From NCBI RefSeq assembly GCF_004354985.1, contig NZ_SMSK01000002.1:405243-469242 (forward strand): DNA of 64,000 nucleotides, in the 5' to 3' direction. The stretch comes from Segetibacter sp. 3557_3. GTDB lineage: Bacteria > Bacteroidota > Bacteroidia > Chitinophagales > Chitinophagaceae. Under the pieces are notes generated by a model. It saw only the letters and a program-made list of their open reading frames with translations. It had not been told where the DNA came from and did no database searches. This document shows positions 54,220-63,293 of this stretch, piece by piece (the first letter of the stretch is position 1; every line of letters begins with the position of its first letter). The translations under genes were made by a program, and so were the position numbers.

Positions 54220-55659
54220 TTACCGGAAGTATCGTGAAGAGCCTGGCAGCCGGTAGCGTATGCCAAGGCTTAGACCTGCGACCTGGAATTTCTGGGTAAA
54301 AGGATTTTGGGCAGTGGTCATCTGCGAGAAGTTGTACCTGAACCAGGGTTCTGCAAAAATTTGCAGGTTGTTGGAAATGCCTTTCATTATGCTTACACCT
54401 GCGTACAGGCCAACTCCGAGATTTCTTTTAAAGACCTGCCCACCCGGGGCTTTGTTTATTGGCACTGCGTTATAGCCGGTGTCGAGCATTTGTCCCGTTT
54501 GCCACGATGATAAGTTCAGCAGCACACCCGCATTAAGTGCTACCCTCAGGCGGTCGCTTCCCCATTCGTAGCCTACGATCAATGGCAGGTCGATACTACG
54601 GTATTTGTTCATGGACGAAGTAACCAGGTAGCCGATTTGTTCAACCGTACTCGTGTCGCGAACCAATAGGGTATCTCCAGGCGATCGTATGATGCTTCGG
54701 ATCGTGATCACCGTCGTTTGCCGGCGCTCGTTCTCTCGTCGGAAGAGGAACTTTTCGTTGATCTGCGCATATTGCAGACCTGTTTTTAGAACCATGTTCT
54801 TTCCAAATGGCTTGACCAAACGAAAACCGGCTGTGAAAGCATAACTAAAGTTTTCACTGCTGTCTTTTCGGGCCAGGTAATCCGCGGTCATGTTAGGTGC
54901 AACAACAGATTTCCTGGCATAGTCGGGAGAACCATACACCTCCAGGAACATGGGGTGGTTGCGGTGCCTGTTGCTGGTTGGGCAGTCGACAGAACAAGCA
55001 ATGGCAAATTGTTTTAGCGACCCGGGGAGAGTTCGGTTTGCCTGCTTAAAATCCCTGCGGTTATCAGTAATGACGGCCTCACCCCTAAGCAAAGCAATCT
55101 TTTCTGAGCGCAGTTGATCAACCGCTTTCTCCTGATTTCCGGCATTGAGCATACGGTTTTTACCCCCGTTTAGCCGTATGCCACTGGTGTATGCTGGTTT
55201 GTTGGTTTTTTGTAGTGACGTGAGCTGGACAACTTTTGAATGATTGTCTACTTTATTGTTCAATCCGCCTGGTGTCTTTTTGCTGGCTGCTAATGGCGCT
55301 TCGACAGCCTGGTTTAACACTGGTTTTAATGTTGCTGAGCCGTTAGCATTTGCAGTTGTTGTTTCGGCTGTCGAGGGATTGCGTTTGCCGTTCGGCCGTT
55401 GATTTGTTTGAGGTACTGGTATATGGTGTTTGCTATGATTGGCCGGAATGACTTGCCTGTTTTTTGTTGATTTCGTGAAGATGACCAGACCGGTAGTTAT
55501 GGCGATCAGCAATAAGGCTCCGCCAGCTTTCCACCACCAGCCAAATCGCGGTGCTGCACTTTTTTGCGCATGTATCCGGTTCCACATATCCCCCGGAACT
55601 GCCGACGAGTGGTCGTGTAACTTATCGTGGACCCATTTATCAAAGTTGTTGTCGGTCAT
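54220..55659 (-). CDS. Fusion of anti-sigma-like domain and outer-membrane-type beta-barrel
   Basis: A 479-residue protein. Residues 1-40 form a cytoplasmic region (NNFDKWVHDKLHDHSSAVP and GDMWNRIHAQK) typical of Bacteroidota proteins encoded right after an ECF sigma factor. One membrane helix follows at about 43-62 (AGGALLLIAITTGLVIF), then a long Asn/Thr/Pro-rich linker to about residue 220, then a porin-family beta-barrel-like domain (LKTGLQYAQINEKFLFRREN, and ending VAGLSLGIRYRLPGSSRYF). It overlaps the sigma gene stop by one base. It may control that sigma factor from the membrane. How a protein with an inner-membrane helix would carry a barrel-like domain is unresolved. Confidence 0.72.
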   Translation of the reverse strand: MTDNNFDKWVHDKLHDHSSAVPGDMWNRIHAQKSAAPRFGWWWKAGGALLLIAITTGLVIFTKSTKNRQVIPANHSKHHIPVPQTNQRPNGKRNPSTAETTTANANGSATLKPVLNQAVEAPLAASKKTPGGLNNKVDNHSKVVQLTSLQKTNKPAYTSGIRLNGGKNRMLNAGNQEKAVDQLRSEKIALLRGEAVITDNRRDFKQANRTLPGSLKQFAIACSVDCPTSNRHRNHPMFLEVYGSPDYARKSVVAPNMTADYLARKDSSENFSYAFTAGFRLVKPFGKNMVLKTGLQYAQINEKFLFRRENERRQTTVITIRSIIRSPGDTLLVRDTSTVEQIGYLVTSSMNKYRSIDLPLIVGYEWGSDRLRVALNAGVLLNLSSWQTGQMLDTGYNAVPINKAPGGQVFKRNLGVGLYAGVSIMKGISNNLQIFAEPWFRYNFSQMTTAQNPFTQKFQVAGLSLGIRYRLPGSSRYFR

Positions 55660-56195
55660 TAAACGGCGATTTTTTGTAGTTCAAAAACCTGGTTTTGCAA
55701 CATCTTGCGAGCTTTAACCAACTGGCTCCTGCTGGTTCCCGGTTGTATATTGAGCATCGTGGCAATTTCTTCATGAGTAAATCCTTCGATTACACTCAGG
55801 TTGAAAACAAGCCTGTAGCCTTCGGGCAATTGGTTAATAAGTTTCATCAGGTCTTCTTCGCCCAGGTTTGAATAAGCAAATGGCTCAAGGTGTTCGGCCA
55901 CATGTGTGCGGTCGTTTATTTCCTGGAAGTTGATCTTTTTCTTCTTGACGCTTTTTAGCGCATTGTTAACTACGATCCGCCGGATCCATCCTTCAAATGA
56001 CCCTTCAAATTTAAACTGGTGTATATAGCGGAACACTTTAATAAATGACTCCTGCAACAGGTCCTCGGCTTCCATGCTGTCCTTAGCATAGCGCAGGCAA
56101 ACCGTCATCATTTTGCCCGCATAGTGCTCAAAAAGCTTCCGCTGGCAGTTAACGTCGTGCTTAAGACATCCCCGGATGATTTCGAATTCGTTCAA
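55659..56195 (-). CDS. ECF-type RNA polymerase sigma factor
   Basis: A 178-residue extracytoplasmic-function sigma-70 factor. Region 2 is at about residues 20-85 (YAGKMMTVCLRYAKDSMEAE, then DLLQESFIKVFRYIHQFKF) and region 4 at about 115-165 (LPEGYRLVFNLSVIEGFTHE, then EEIATMLNIQPGTSRSQLVK). Regions 1 and 3 are absent, as expected. It shares one base with the following anti-sigma-like gene, so they are coupled. Its target promoters are unknown; nothing in the sequence tells whether the amidoligase genes on either side are among them. Confidence 0.93.
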   Translation of the reverse strand: MNEFEIIRGCLKHDVNCQRKLFEHYAGKMMTVCLRYAKDSMEAEDLLQESFIKVFRYIHQFKFEGSFEGWIRRIVVNNALKSVKKKKINFQEINDRTHVAEHLEPFAYSNLGEEDLMKLINQLPEGYRLVFNLSVIEGFTHEEIATMLNIQPGTSRSQLVKARKMLQNQVFELQKIAV

Positions 56196-56299
56196 AGTTT
56201 TACATACGTTTTCGATGGTTCACACACAGATAGGTGCAGCCGATGAAATGCTGCCTGATAAAATAAGAATTTTCAGCAGAAAGCTTGCGGTATGTACAT

Positions 56300-56333
56300 A
56301 AAAAAGCCCCGAAACACATTTGGCGGCCGGGGC
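56300..56333 (-). terminator. Rho-independent terminator of the carboxylate-amine ligase gene
   Basis: Stem GCCCCG / CGGGGC (56306-56311, 56328-56333) with a 16-base loop, and a T-run on the minus strand (56300-56305). It lies 33 bases after the stop of the gene ending at 56366, so it separates the ligase pair from the sigma-factor gene. Confidence 0.75.
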
Positions 56334-56365
56334 GTTGGATATTCTCGAGTTCGAAATCGTTGTAC

Positions 56366-57475
56366 TTACACTCTCAGAAAGCTATCATGGATGTAGTCCA
56401 TAACGCTTACAAGACTTTTTGTTTCGTTATAAACCGCCAGTTGCCTGTCGGCACCTGTACCATTTTCGATCATTCTGTTTACGTAATTTACAGCAGAGCG
56501 GCTACCAAGTTGATCCACCACGTCGTCAACAAAGTCGAGCAATTCATAAATGAGGACCCGGGTATTTACTTCGGACTCTTTTCCAAAGTCGATCATGGTA
56601 CCATCGATACCATACCTGCCGGCGCGCCATTTATTTTCCATGATCAGCCTGCGGTGGTACATCATGAAGTTCAGGTTCTGCATCCGCAGCTTGTACAACT
56701 TGGCACAGATCGCCTGAAACAGGGCTGCAATGGCTATGGTTTCATCGATTGTCATCGGCACGTCGCAAATCCTGAACTCCACTGTGTTGAAGAAAGGATG
56801 GACCCTGAGGTCCCACCATATCTTCTTGGCATTGTCGATGCAGTTTGTTTTAACCAGCAGCTTTATATAATTGTCGTAGTCTTCAATGCTTTCAAAGTGA
56901 TCGGGAATGCCGGTACGCGGAAACTTGTCGAAGACTTTAGTCCGGAAGGATTTATAACCGGTCAAACGCCCTTCCCAGAAAGGAGAGTTGGTGCTGAGTG
57001 CATAAACGTGTGGGAGAAAGTACCTGGCCGAATTTGCGATATGAATGGCCATCTCGCGTGTTTCCATGCCCACGTGTACGTGTAAGCCAAAGATCAGGTT
57101 GCTGCGCGCGGCTTCCTGCAATTCGTTAACGATATCTGCATAACGTGCATGGTCGGTAATCAGCTGACTTTCCCAATGGCTAAATGGATGGGTTCCCGCG
57201 GCGCCAACCCACAAACCCAGGTCGCCGGCAATCTTGGAAATGGTGTGGCGCAGTACAGAAACGTCTTTATACGCTTCTTCAATGTTTTCACAGATATCCG
57301 TACCCACCTCAACAACGGCCTGGTGCATCTCTGCTTTTACTTTATCCTTGATCACCTTCTGACCCTCGGTAACAATCTTCTGCTCATGACTTTTTAGTTC
57401 ACGGGTGGTCGGGTCTATGACCATATATTCTTCTTCAACACCTAATGTAAAATGCTTGAAACTGATATTGCCCAT
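56366..57475 (-). CDS. GCS2-type carboxylate-amine ligase (YbdK-like)
   Basis: A glutamate-cysteine-ligase-2 family enzyme that joins a carboxylate to an amine with ATP. The 369-residue protein has the family start ISFKHFTLGVEEEYMVIDP, the middle signature ENIEEAYKDVSVLRHTISK, GAAGTHPFSHW, FGLHVHVGME, and the end RAGRYGIDGTMIDFGKESE. YbdK in E. coli has weak gamma-glutamylcysteine synthetase activity, but Bacteroidota members in such islands probably act on other substrates. It is the second gene of a pair, 104 bases after the ATP-grasp gene upstream, and has its own terminator. Confidence 0.92.
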   Translation of the reverse strand: MGNISFKHFTLGVEEEYMVIDPTTRELKSHEQKIVTEGQKVIKDKVKAEMHQAVVEVGTDICENIEEAYKDVSVLRHTISKIAGDLGLWVGAAGTHPFSHWESQLITDHARYADIVNELQEAARSNLIFGLHVHVGMETREMAIHIANSARYFLPHVYALSTNSPFWEGRLTGYKSFRTKVFDKFPRTGIPDHFESIEDYDNYIKLLVKTNCIDNAKKIWWDLRVHPFFNTVEFRICDVPMTIDETIAIAALFQAICAKLYKLRMQNLNFMMYHRRLIMENKWRAGRYGIDGTMIDFGKESEVNTRVLIYELLDFVDDVVDQLGSRSAVNYVNRMIENGTGADRQLAVYNETKSLVSVMDYIHDSFLRV

Positions 57476-57579
57476 ATTATAAGTAGTTTGTTGAGCCCTT
57501 AAGGCTTTGCGCGAAGCACCGCTGGGTTGATGGTAAAGTAAATACTGCTGTACTCTTGATCGACTGGCTTTACGTTGAG

Positions 57580-58533
57580 CTAGTACAACGGCTGACCACT
57601 GGTACTGCGTTTTACATATTCGCCCCAGGTAAGGTTGTCTGCGCCGGATTTGTTTTCCTGTGCTTTTTCAATCGCATAATTTGCTGAGGTTTCAACAACC
57701 CAGTCGAAGTTTTCCTGGCCGACACTTGTTCTTTCCGCATCGGGTGCCGGGTTGCAAAAGTCAATTGCATATGGTACACCATCACGCCATGCCAGTTCAA
57801 CCGTATTAAAGTCGTATCCAAGATAGGTGCAAATTCTTACGACAATATCTTCCATAAGCTTAAGCTTGGACTCATCAGGCTGGAAGTCGGCAGCGTAGCG
57901 AAGGTGGTGGGGGTTCCGTGGCTCATAACTCATGATCCGCACGTGTTTCGTTCCTATGCAATAACACCGGTAGTACTCAGTAAACACAATTTCTTCCTGC
58001 AGCATCATTACCAACTGGCCGGTCTCGGCATGCTTATCAAAAAAGTCATCTATACTTTCCAGCTTATAAACATTCTTCCATCCTCCGCCTGCAAATGGTT
58101 TCATGTAGGCAGGAAATCCCACGTACTTAAAAATGCCTTCCCAGTCAAGGGGGTATGCAAGGTTGCTGAATGAACCGTCACTTGTATCATCTGGTAAATC
58201 CCTTGAAGGTAGAATTACGGTTTTTGGAACCGGAACGTCAATTTTTGTTGCCAGGCAATTGTTGAAAAACTTTTCATCGGCACTCCACCAGAAAGGGTTA
58301 TTGATTACAGTTGTTCCGGTAAGCGCCGCATTTTTGAGATAAGCACGGTAGAATGGCACGTCCTGGCTGATGCGGTCGAATATAACAGCATATTCGGTGG
58401 GTTCGCCTTGCATCACCTTGTCGATTTTAACAGCTTCGGCAGTAATGCCATCTACTTGTTTACTGTTCACCCTGTCAATAAAAGCTTCCGGGAAACTTCT
58501 TTCTTTGCCAAACAGCATTCCGATTTTTTTCAT
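57580..58533 (-). CDS. RimK-type ATP-grasp ligase
   Basis: A 317-residue ATP-grasp enzyme. Pre-ATP-grasp region at about 1-115 (MKKIGMLFGKERSFPEAFID, then AVIFDRISQDVPFYRAYL), ATP-binding lysine in YMKPFAGGGWKNVYKLE, then LQEEIVFTEYYRCYCIG and the metal-binding AIDFCNPAPDAERT with Asp and Asn ligands. Similar to RimK and glutathione-synthetase-like ligases, so it should activate a carboxylate as acyl phosphate and couple it to an amine. It precedes the GCS2 gene, and an esterase gene is divergent across a 237-base gap. Confidence 0.88.
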   Translation of the reverse strand: MKKIGMLFGKERSFPEAFIDRVNSKQVDGITAEAVKIDKVMQGEPTEYAVIFDRISQDVPFYRAYLKNAALTGTTVINNPFWWSADEKFFNNCLATKIDVPVPKTVILPSRDLPDDTSDGSFSNLAYPLDWEGIFKYVGFPAYMKPFAGGGWKNVYKLESIDDFFDKHAETGQLVMMLQEEIVFTEYYRCYCIGTKHVRIMSYEPRNPHHLRYAADFQPDESKLKLMEDIVVRICTYLGYDFNTVELAWRDGVPYAIDFCNPAPDAERTSVGQENFDWVVETSANYAIEKAQENKSGADNLTWGEYVKRSTSGQPLY

Positions 58534-58770
58534 AAATGGTTGGTTTTGGTTTGTAATGTCTTGCCTCGATGCGACTTAAAAACACCCATAATAATCATTC
58601 CAAGTCAGGCACTTGAAAGCTGAACAGTTTAAAGGAGAAGGATATAGGAAGTTTATTCTGGAAGGTCTGAGTAACCCTCCCAATATACCAAAGTATTTTT
58701 CACTGAACTCACATAGCATTAAAAATGTTTGTTGCCATACCCTTTTGGCTAATTCGCTATTTTTGAACAT

Positions 58771-59598
58771 ATGGATGAGCAGTATTTACAAGTTGAAGAA
58801 CGCAGCGGATATTCAGTGCTCGTAGAACAAAATGAGATTGCTTCCGACTTTCTGGAACGACAGGTTATCATCGACACTTACCTGCCAACCAATGTGGCAC
58901 ATACCGGTAACTTAAATCTTTTACTGCTCAACGATGGCCAGGACCTACTAAAAATCGACTTCGCGGAGATCCTGCACAAGTTGATGATCAACGGGGCTAT
59001 TGAACCATTGATTTGCGTAGGGGTACATTGCGGTCCTGACCGCAAAATGGAATATGGTACGGAATGCCAGGCCGACTATAAGGGACGAGGTGCAAGAGCA
59101 GGTTTATACACGAAGTTTATCTTCGATGAACTGTTGCCTTTTATCCGGAAAACGTATCATATACCATCTTTCAAAGAAAAGTCCTTCGCGGGATTTTCGC
59201 TTGGTGGACTTAGCGCCATGGATATCGTTTGGAATCATGCAAGCGAGTTTTCGAAGGTGGGTGTTTTTAGTGGCTCCTTATGGTGGCGACGCAAAGCATA
59301 TGATGAAGGCTACGACGATGAACTGGACCGTATCATGCACCTCCAGGTTCGCAAAGGTCAGCTTCATCCGTGGTTACAGTTCTTTTTTCAATGTGGTGCG
59401 CTCGACGAGGAAAATGACCGTAACAACAATGGGGTAATCGATTCGATAGATGATACACTCGATATGATCCTTCAACTCAAACTTAAGGGATACACCGATA
59501 AGCATATCCGTTACCTTGAGTTAAAAGACGGGCGGCACGACGTAGAGAGCTGGGCACGGGCCCTGCCTGACTTTTTAAAATGGGGCTGGGGAAGATAA
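58771..59598 (+). CDS. Alpha/beta-hydrolase esterase with EF-hand-like loop
   Basis: A 275-residue esterase of the enterochelin-esterase/esterase-D type. Nucleophile Ser143 is in GFSLGG; the catalytic Asp probably lies around 210-240, and the His is in GRHDVESW near the C-terminus. Unusually, residues 216-227 (DRNNNGVIDSID) form a textbook EF-hand calcium-binding loop: acidic or amide residues at positions 1, 3, 5, 9 and 12, Gly at 6 and Ile at 8. There is no signal peptide, so it is cytoplasmic. A TATTTTTG box lies at 58758-58765, unusually close to the ATG. It may cleave the product or an activated intermediate of the adjacent ligases. Confidence 0.85.
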   Translation: MDEQYLQVEERSGYSVLVEQNEIASDFLERQVIIDTYLPTNVAHTGNLNLLLLNDGQDLLKIDFAEILHKLMINGAIEPLICVGVHCGPDRKMEYGTECQADYKGRGARAGLYTKFIFDELLPFIRKTYHIPSFKEKSFAGFSLGGLSAMDIVWNHASEFSKVGVFSGSLWWRRKAYDEGYDDELDRIMHLQVRKGQLHPWLQFFFQCGALDEENDRNNNGVIDSIDDTLDMILQLKLKGYTDKHIRYLELKDGRHDVESWARALPDFLKWGWGR

Positions 59599-59640
59599 GC
59601 GTTGTTCAAGGTATGGGCTATTACGGTATTAGGTATAACT

Positions 59641-59679
59641 AAAAAGTAAAAAGCGGCCAACAGCCGCTTTTTACTTTTT
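59641..59679. terminator. Bidirectional terminator between the esterase and the TonB receptor genes
   Basis: A 17-bp stem AAAAAGTAAAAAGCGGC / GCCGCTTTTTACTTTTT (59641-59657, 59663-59679) with a 5-base loop, ending in T-runs in both directions. It sits between two convergent genes. Confidence 0.93.
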
Positions 59680-59692
59680 AATCTTCACTCAC

Positions 59693-59735
59693 ACCATATA
59701 GCTCAATACCATATACCTCAATACCCAATACCGCT
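59693..59735. repeat. Short tandem repeat between convergent genes
   Basis: Two adjacent 15-base units ACCATATAGCTCAAT and ACCATATACCTCAAT (59693-59707, 59708-59722; 14/15 identical), followed by a shortened ACCCAAT and ACCG. A small array of this kind in an otherwise empty gap may vary in copy number. Confidence 0.75.
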
Positions 59736-59746
59736 AACCTAAACCA

Positions 59747-62700
59747 TTAATTAAAAAGGTATCTCACTCCCAGCTGACCCTGCCAGCGCGAAAAGATTGC
59801 GGTATTGTCCTGGAAGCTGTTTACAAATGGGATTTGATTTGCTGCATCCTGGTAAGGAAAAGAGTACCGGGGTTTACCAAAGTTTGGATCGCCGGGAGTT
59901 GAAACAAGGCCTTCATATTTGAGGAAGCTTGCCGCGTTCTGGCTTGTATTAAATGGTGTGGATACCGTCTTGCTTATTCCCCAATTCTTATTAACGAAGT
60001 TACCCAGGTTGATCATGTCGAAAGAGACCCTCAATGTATGGCGGTCTTTTCCGGTATTGAAATAAAAGTCCTGTGTTATGTTGAGATCAAGACGCTTAAA
60101 ATAAGGGAGCACAACCGCGTTGCGTTCTGCAACTTGTCCGCGATGGGTACTCATATACGGATCCTGGCTAATAAAGTTATTTAGCTGGTTCCATATCTGT
60201 GCAGGTGTACGGGTATCGGTGATAACCCCTCCACCCGTATTTACCGGAACAAGGATGATTTCGCTTTGGTTACGGGGAATGTAAATGAGGTCATTATTAC
60301 CGCCTGTGCCATCATTATTCGGGTCGCCGGTATAGGTATATGAAACCGCACCTGTTTGCGGAATATTTGTGCTTGAAGGACTTGGTGCGGCCTCAAATAT
60401 CAACCCTATTGATGTTGCATAGTGTTTGCCGTACTCTTTCCGGTACGATGCCTGGGCGATCACACGGTGTGGCTGGTAAAAGTTAGGGTAGCCGAGCTCT
60501 GCAGCATTCGGGTCATTACTTACCGGCCGGTCCCTCCACATGCTCTGTGCAATTGACCCGCCGTCGTTGAGTGTTTTTGCATCGGTATAGGTGTAGGCAA
60601 CACTCGTGTACAGGTTACGGAAAGTTTTCTGCAATTGAAGGGTTGCTACGGAAGCATAACCTTTGGAGTAATTCTGCATCAGGATGGCACTGCTGATATT
60701 TGGATCGGTGACAGTGTTCTGCGTGCCGGCATTTGCTCCCGTTGCTGGTATAGGTCCGTATATCCGCTGCGACGAAAAGCGCGTTCTAGTATCTGGTCCG
60801 GCAAACTGGGTCCCGGTTGTTCCCAGGTTTACGTTTTCGAAATTCACCGCATTGATCTCTTTTGAATAGGTGAACTCGGCTGTAGCAACGATGTTCCCCG
60901 GTAGTTTCTGGTCAACCGCTAAACTTGCTTTCAAAACCTGCGGATATTTGAATTCTTTATCCGTAAAGACCAGGTTATACGAAGTATTGGCCGCACCCGC
61001 TGCAGGACGATAAGCATTTACATCAGGGTTAAAAGCGACATTGCTCGTAACAACGGAACCAAACTGAACCCCGTTATTACTTGCCTGGTTGCTGATGTAA
61101 ACAAATGGAGGTGGACCTGAGAACGAACCTACACCACCGCGAACCTGTGTCTTTTGGTTTTTAAATACGTCCCAATTGATACCAACGCGTGGTGAAACCA
61201 GGATGTTTGTGCCTGGCTTTTGTCCAACGTCATAGGATTTGCCGTCGCGGAAAATGAGCGCGGGCACATTTGGATTAGATTCAAAATTGTCATCAAAGAT
61301 GGGTGCGTCGATACGCAGTCCGTAGGTTAGCGTGAAGTTGTCTTGTACCCGCCATTTATCCTGTGCAAAAAATCCCAATTCCGTAGCACCGATGTTTGCA
61401 AAAGGAAAAGATCCGTCCTTGGTAAGGGCATAAGATAGGAGGTAGCTTCGGGCATTCGCGGTTCCAAGGTTCGCACTATTGTAAAAATCGGTAAGCGAGT
61501 TAAACACGTACAATCCCTGGTAATTTGGTGCAAAGCCGTTCTTAAACGTTTTTTTGTAGTTCTGTGTGCCAAAGGTAAACTCGTGGCGACCGGTGTAGTA
61601 AGTAAAAATATCCGATAGCTGCAGGATATCCGTATTCAGCAGGTTGTTGTAGGTAAATGGCTCATACCCGAAGCTCGTATAAGTTGCGCCCTGGCCATTT
61701 AAAATGTCAACGAGTGGAAAGGTTCCACTGGCAAGGGGAGAACGGAAATCCCTAAGTGCCGTATATCCAACCTGTAACTTGTTGCTGAACCGGCTGCTGA
61801 ACCTGGTGTTCAACTCCCCGATAACAATGTTGAAGTTGTTATTAATTGTATATCCGTTACCACTGAAAGGCAGGCCGGTATTTGAAGGTTGTCTTGAACC
61901 AACTGCTCCGCTGTTGCTGGCCGTAATGTCGCGCAGCGATTTTAAGTAGTTGTATTTGATGGTAAAGGTGTTTGACTCATTGATGTTCCAGTCGAGTCGA
62001 ATGGTGGCCTTGTCGCTGTGTGTTCGATAATTGTAATCCTGGTATACACCAGGATCGTATCCAAACTTGGTAATGAGATACTGTTTTAACGCATCGAGCG
62101 TATCTGCTATCGCCTGTGAAGTAATGCCCGGGACTGCTGTTTGCCCGGGTTTATTTGCAACCAGTCCCGTAGCTGGTTGACTGATCCGTTCCTGCTCGCC
62201 GCTCACAAACACGAACAACTTATTTGGAACGATCGCACCACCAAAGGAAACTCCCCTCAGATTGTATTCAAAAACCGGTTTGGGAACAGTACTGGTCCGA
62301 ACCCTGTACCCCTGCAACTCCGGGTTCCGGATATAGGTATAAACCGAACCTTTAAACTGGTTTGTTCCGCTTCGGGTAACGGAATTGATCCCGGCTCCGG
62401 AGAAACCGCCTTGTCGCACATCATAAGGCGAAACGTTTACCTGTATCTGGTCAATCGCATCAAGGCTTATCGGCTGTGAATTTGTTTGTCCACCTAAGGT
62501 CGACGATAGTCCAAACGCATTATTAAAATTGGCTCCATCGACGGTGACATTATTGTAAAGGTTGTTCCTCCCCCCAAAACTCTGGCCATTCGATGACGGG
62601 GTCAGCTTTGTAAAGTCTTGCAGGCTCCTGTTTATGGTTGGCAGCCGCTCAATTTGCGACCGGCTTATAATCTCCTGGCTGCCGGTTCTGCTACTATTGA

Positions 62701-63082
62701 AAACCCTGTCGGGCCTCGTTGAAACAACGGTAACACCTTCCAGCGATGCACTTGAGGGCATCAGCTTGATATCAGCGTTGAACTCCTGGCCGAGTAACAA
62801 GGTGACGTTCTGTTGCGTTTCGGTTTTATAACCCACAAATGAAACAGTGATTTCATATGGCCCGCCAATCCTCGCATTGGGTAAATTGTAACGCCCATCT
62901 CTTCTTGTTGTCGTAGAATATTTGGTGCCCGTAGGCGTATGCGTGGCAGTCACGGTTGCTCCTGCTACACCACCATTCTGATCTGAGACTATGCCGCGTA
63001 TTTCAGATGTGGTCTCCTGTGCGAAGGATTGCAAAGAAAGTAGGATGAGGAACATCCACACTAAGGCAGTTGTTGTTTTCAT
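59747..63082 (-). CDS. Oar-like TonB-dependent receptor
   Basis: An outer membrane receptor of 1111 residues. Signal peptide MKTTTALVWMFLILLSLQSFAQ, then a carboxypeptidase-regulatory/Cna-B-like beta domain at about 25-105 (TSEIRGIVSDQNGGVAGATV), a plug domain at about 120-230 (QEIISRSQIERLPTINRSLQ, then NVTVDGANFNNAFGLSST), and a long 22-strand-type barrel ending GQLGVRYLFN. It belongs to the Oar/TonB-dependent group without a SusD partner. No SusD gene is adjacent, and the substrate is unknown. The next gene on the same strand is a paralogue cut off by the window edge. Confidence 0.9.
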   Translation of the reverse strand: MKTTTALVWMFLILLSLQSFAQETTSEIRGIVSDQNGGVAGATVTATHTPTGTKYSTTTRRDGRYNLPNARIGGPYEITVSFVGYKTETQQNVTLLLGQEFNADIKLMPSSASLEGVTVVSTRPDRVFNSSRTGSQEIISRSQIERLPTINRSLQDFTKLTPSSNGQSFGGRNNLYNNVTVDGANFNNAFGLSSTLGGQTNSQPISLDAIDQIQVNVSPYDVRQGGFSGAGINSVTRSGTNQFKGSVYTYIRNPELQGYRVRTSTVPKPVFEYNLRGVSFGGAIVPNKLFVFVSGEQERISQPATGLVANKPGQTAVPGITSQAIADTLDALKQYLITKFGYDPGVYQDYNYRTHSDKATIRLDWNINESNTFTIKYNYLKSLRDITASNSGAVGSRQPSNTGLPFSGNGYTINNNFNIVIGELNTRFSSRFSNKLQVGYTALRDFRSPLASGTFPLVDILNGQGATYTSFGYEPFTYNNLLNTDILQLSDIFTYYTGRHEFTFGTQNYKKTFKNGFAPNYQGLYVFNSLTDFYNSANLGTANARSYLLSYALTKDGSFPFANIGATELGFFAQDKWRVQDNFTLTYGLRIDAPIFDDNFESNPNVPALIFRDGKSYDVGQKPGTNILVSPRVGINWDVFKNQKTQVRGGVGSFSGPPPFVYISNQASNNGVQFGSVVTSNVAFNPDVNAYRPAAGAANTSYNLVFTDKEFKYPQVLKASLAVDQKLPGNIVATAEFTYSKEINAVNFENVNLGTTGTQFAGPDTRTRFSSQRIYGPIPATGANAGTQNTVTDPNISSAILMQNYSKGYASVATLQLQKTFRNLYTSVAYTYTDAKTLNDGGSIAQSMWRDRPVSNDPNAAELGYPNFYQPHRVIAQASYRKEYGKHYATSIGLIFEAAPSPSSTNIPQTGAVSYTYTGDPNNDGTGGNNDLIYIPRNQSEIILVPVNTGGGVITDTRTPAQIWNQLNNFISQDPYMSTHRGQVAERNAVVLPYFKRLDLNITQDFYFNTGKDRHTLRVSFDMINLGNFVNKNWGISKTVSTPFNTSQNAASFLKYEGLVSTPGDPNFGKPRYSFPYQDAANQIPFVNSFQDNTAIFSRWQGQLGVRYLFN

Positions 63083-63293
63083 GTTTTGGAGGTTTGTATA
63101 ACATCGCTCCCGGTTATAGTGAGAACGATAATGTCATGATACAGCAGCAGATCTACGGGCTAAGACAAGCTCTTGTGCAACTCCGATGCTTATACAGGGG
63201 CCTATTTTTAGTAGCCTGATATAAATAGCATATGGAGTGGCGGTCCTGCATCTGGTTTTTATTCAAGACCTAAATACGGTCATACCATCAAAT

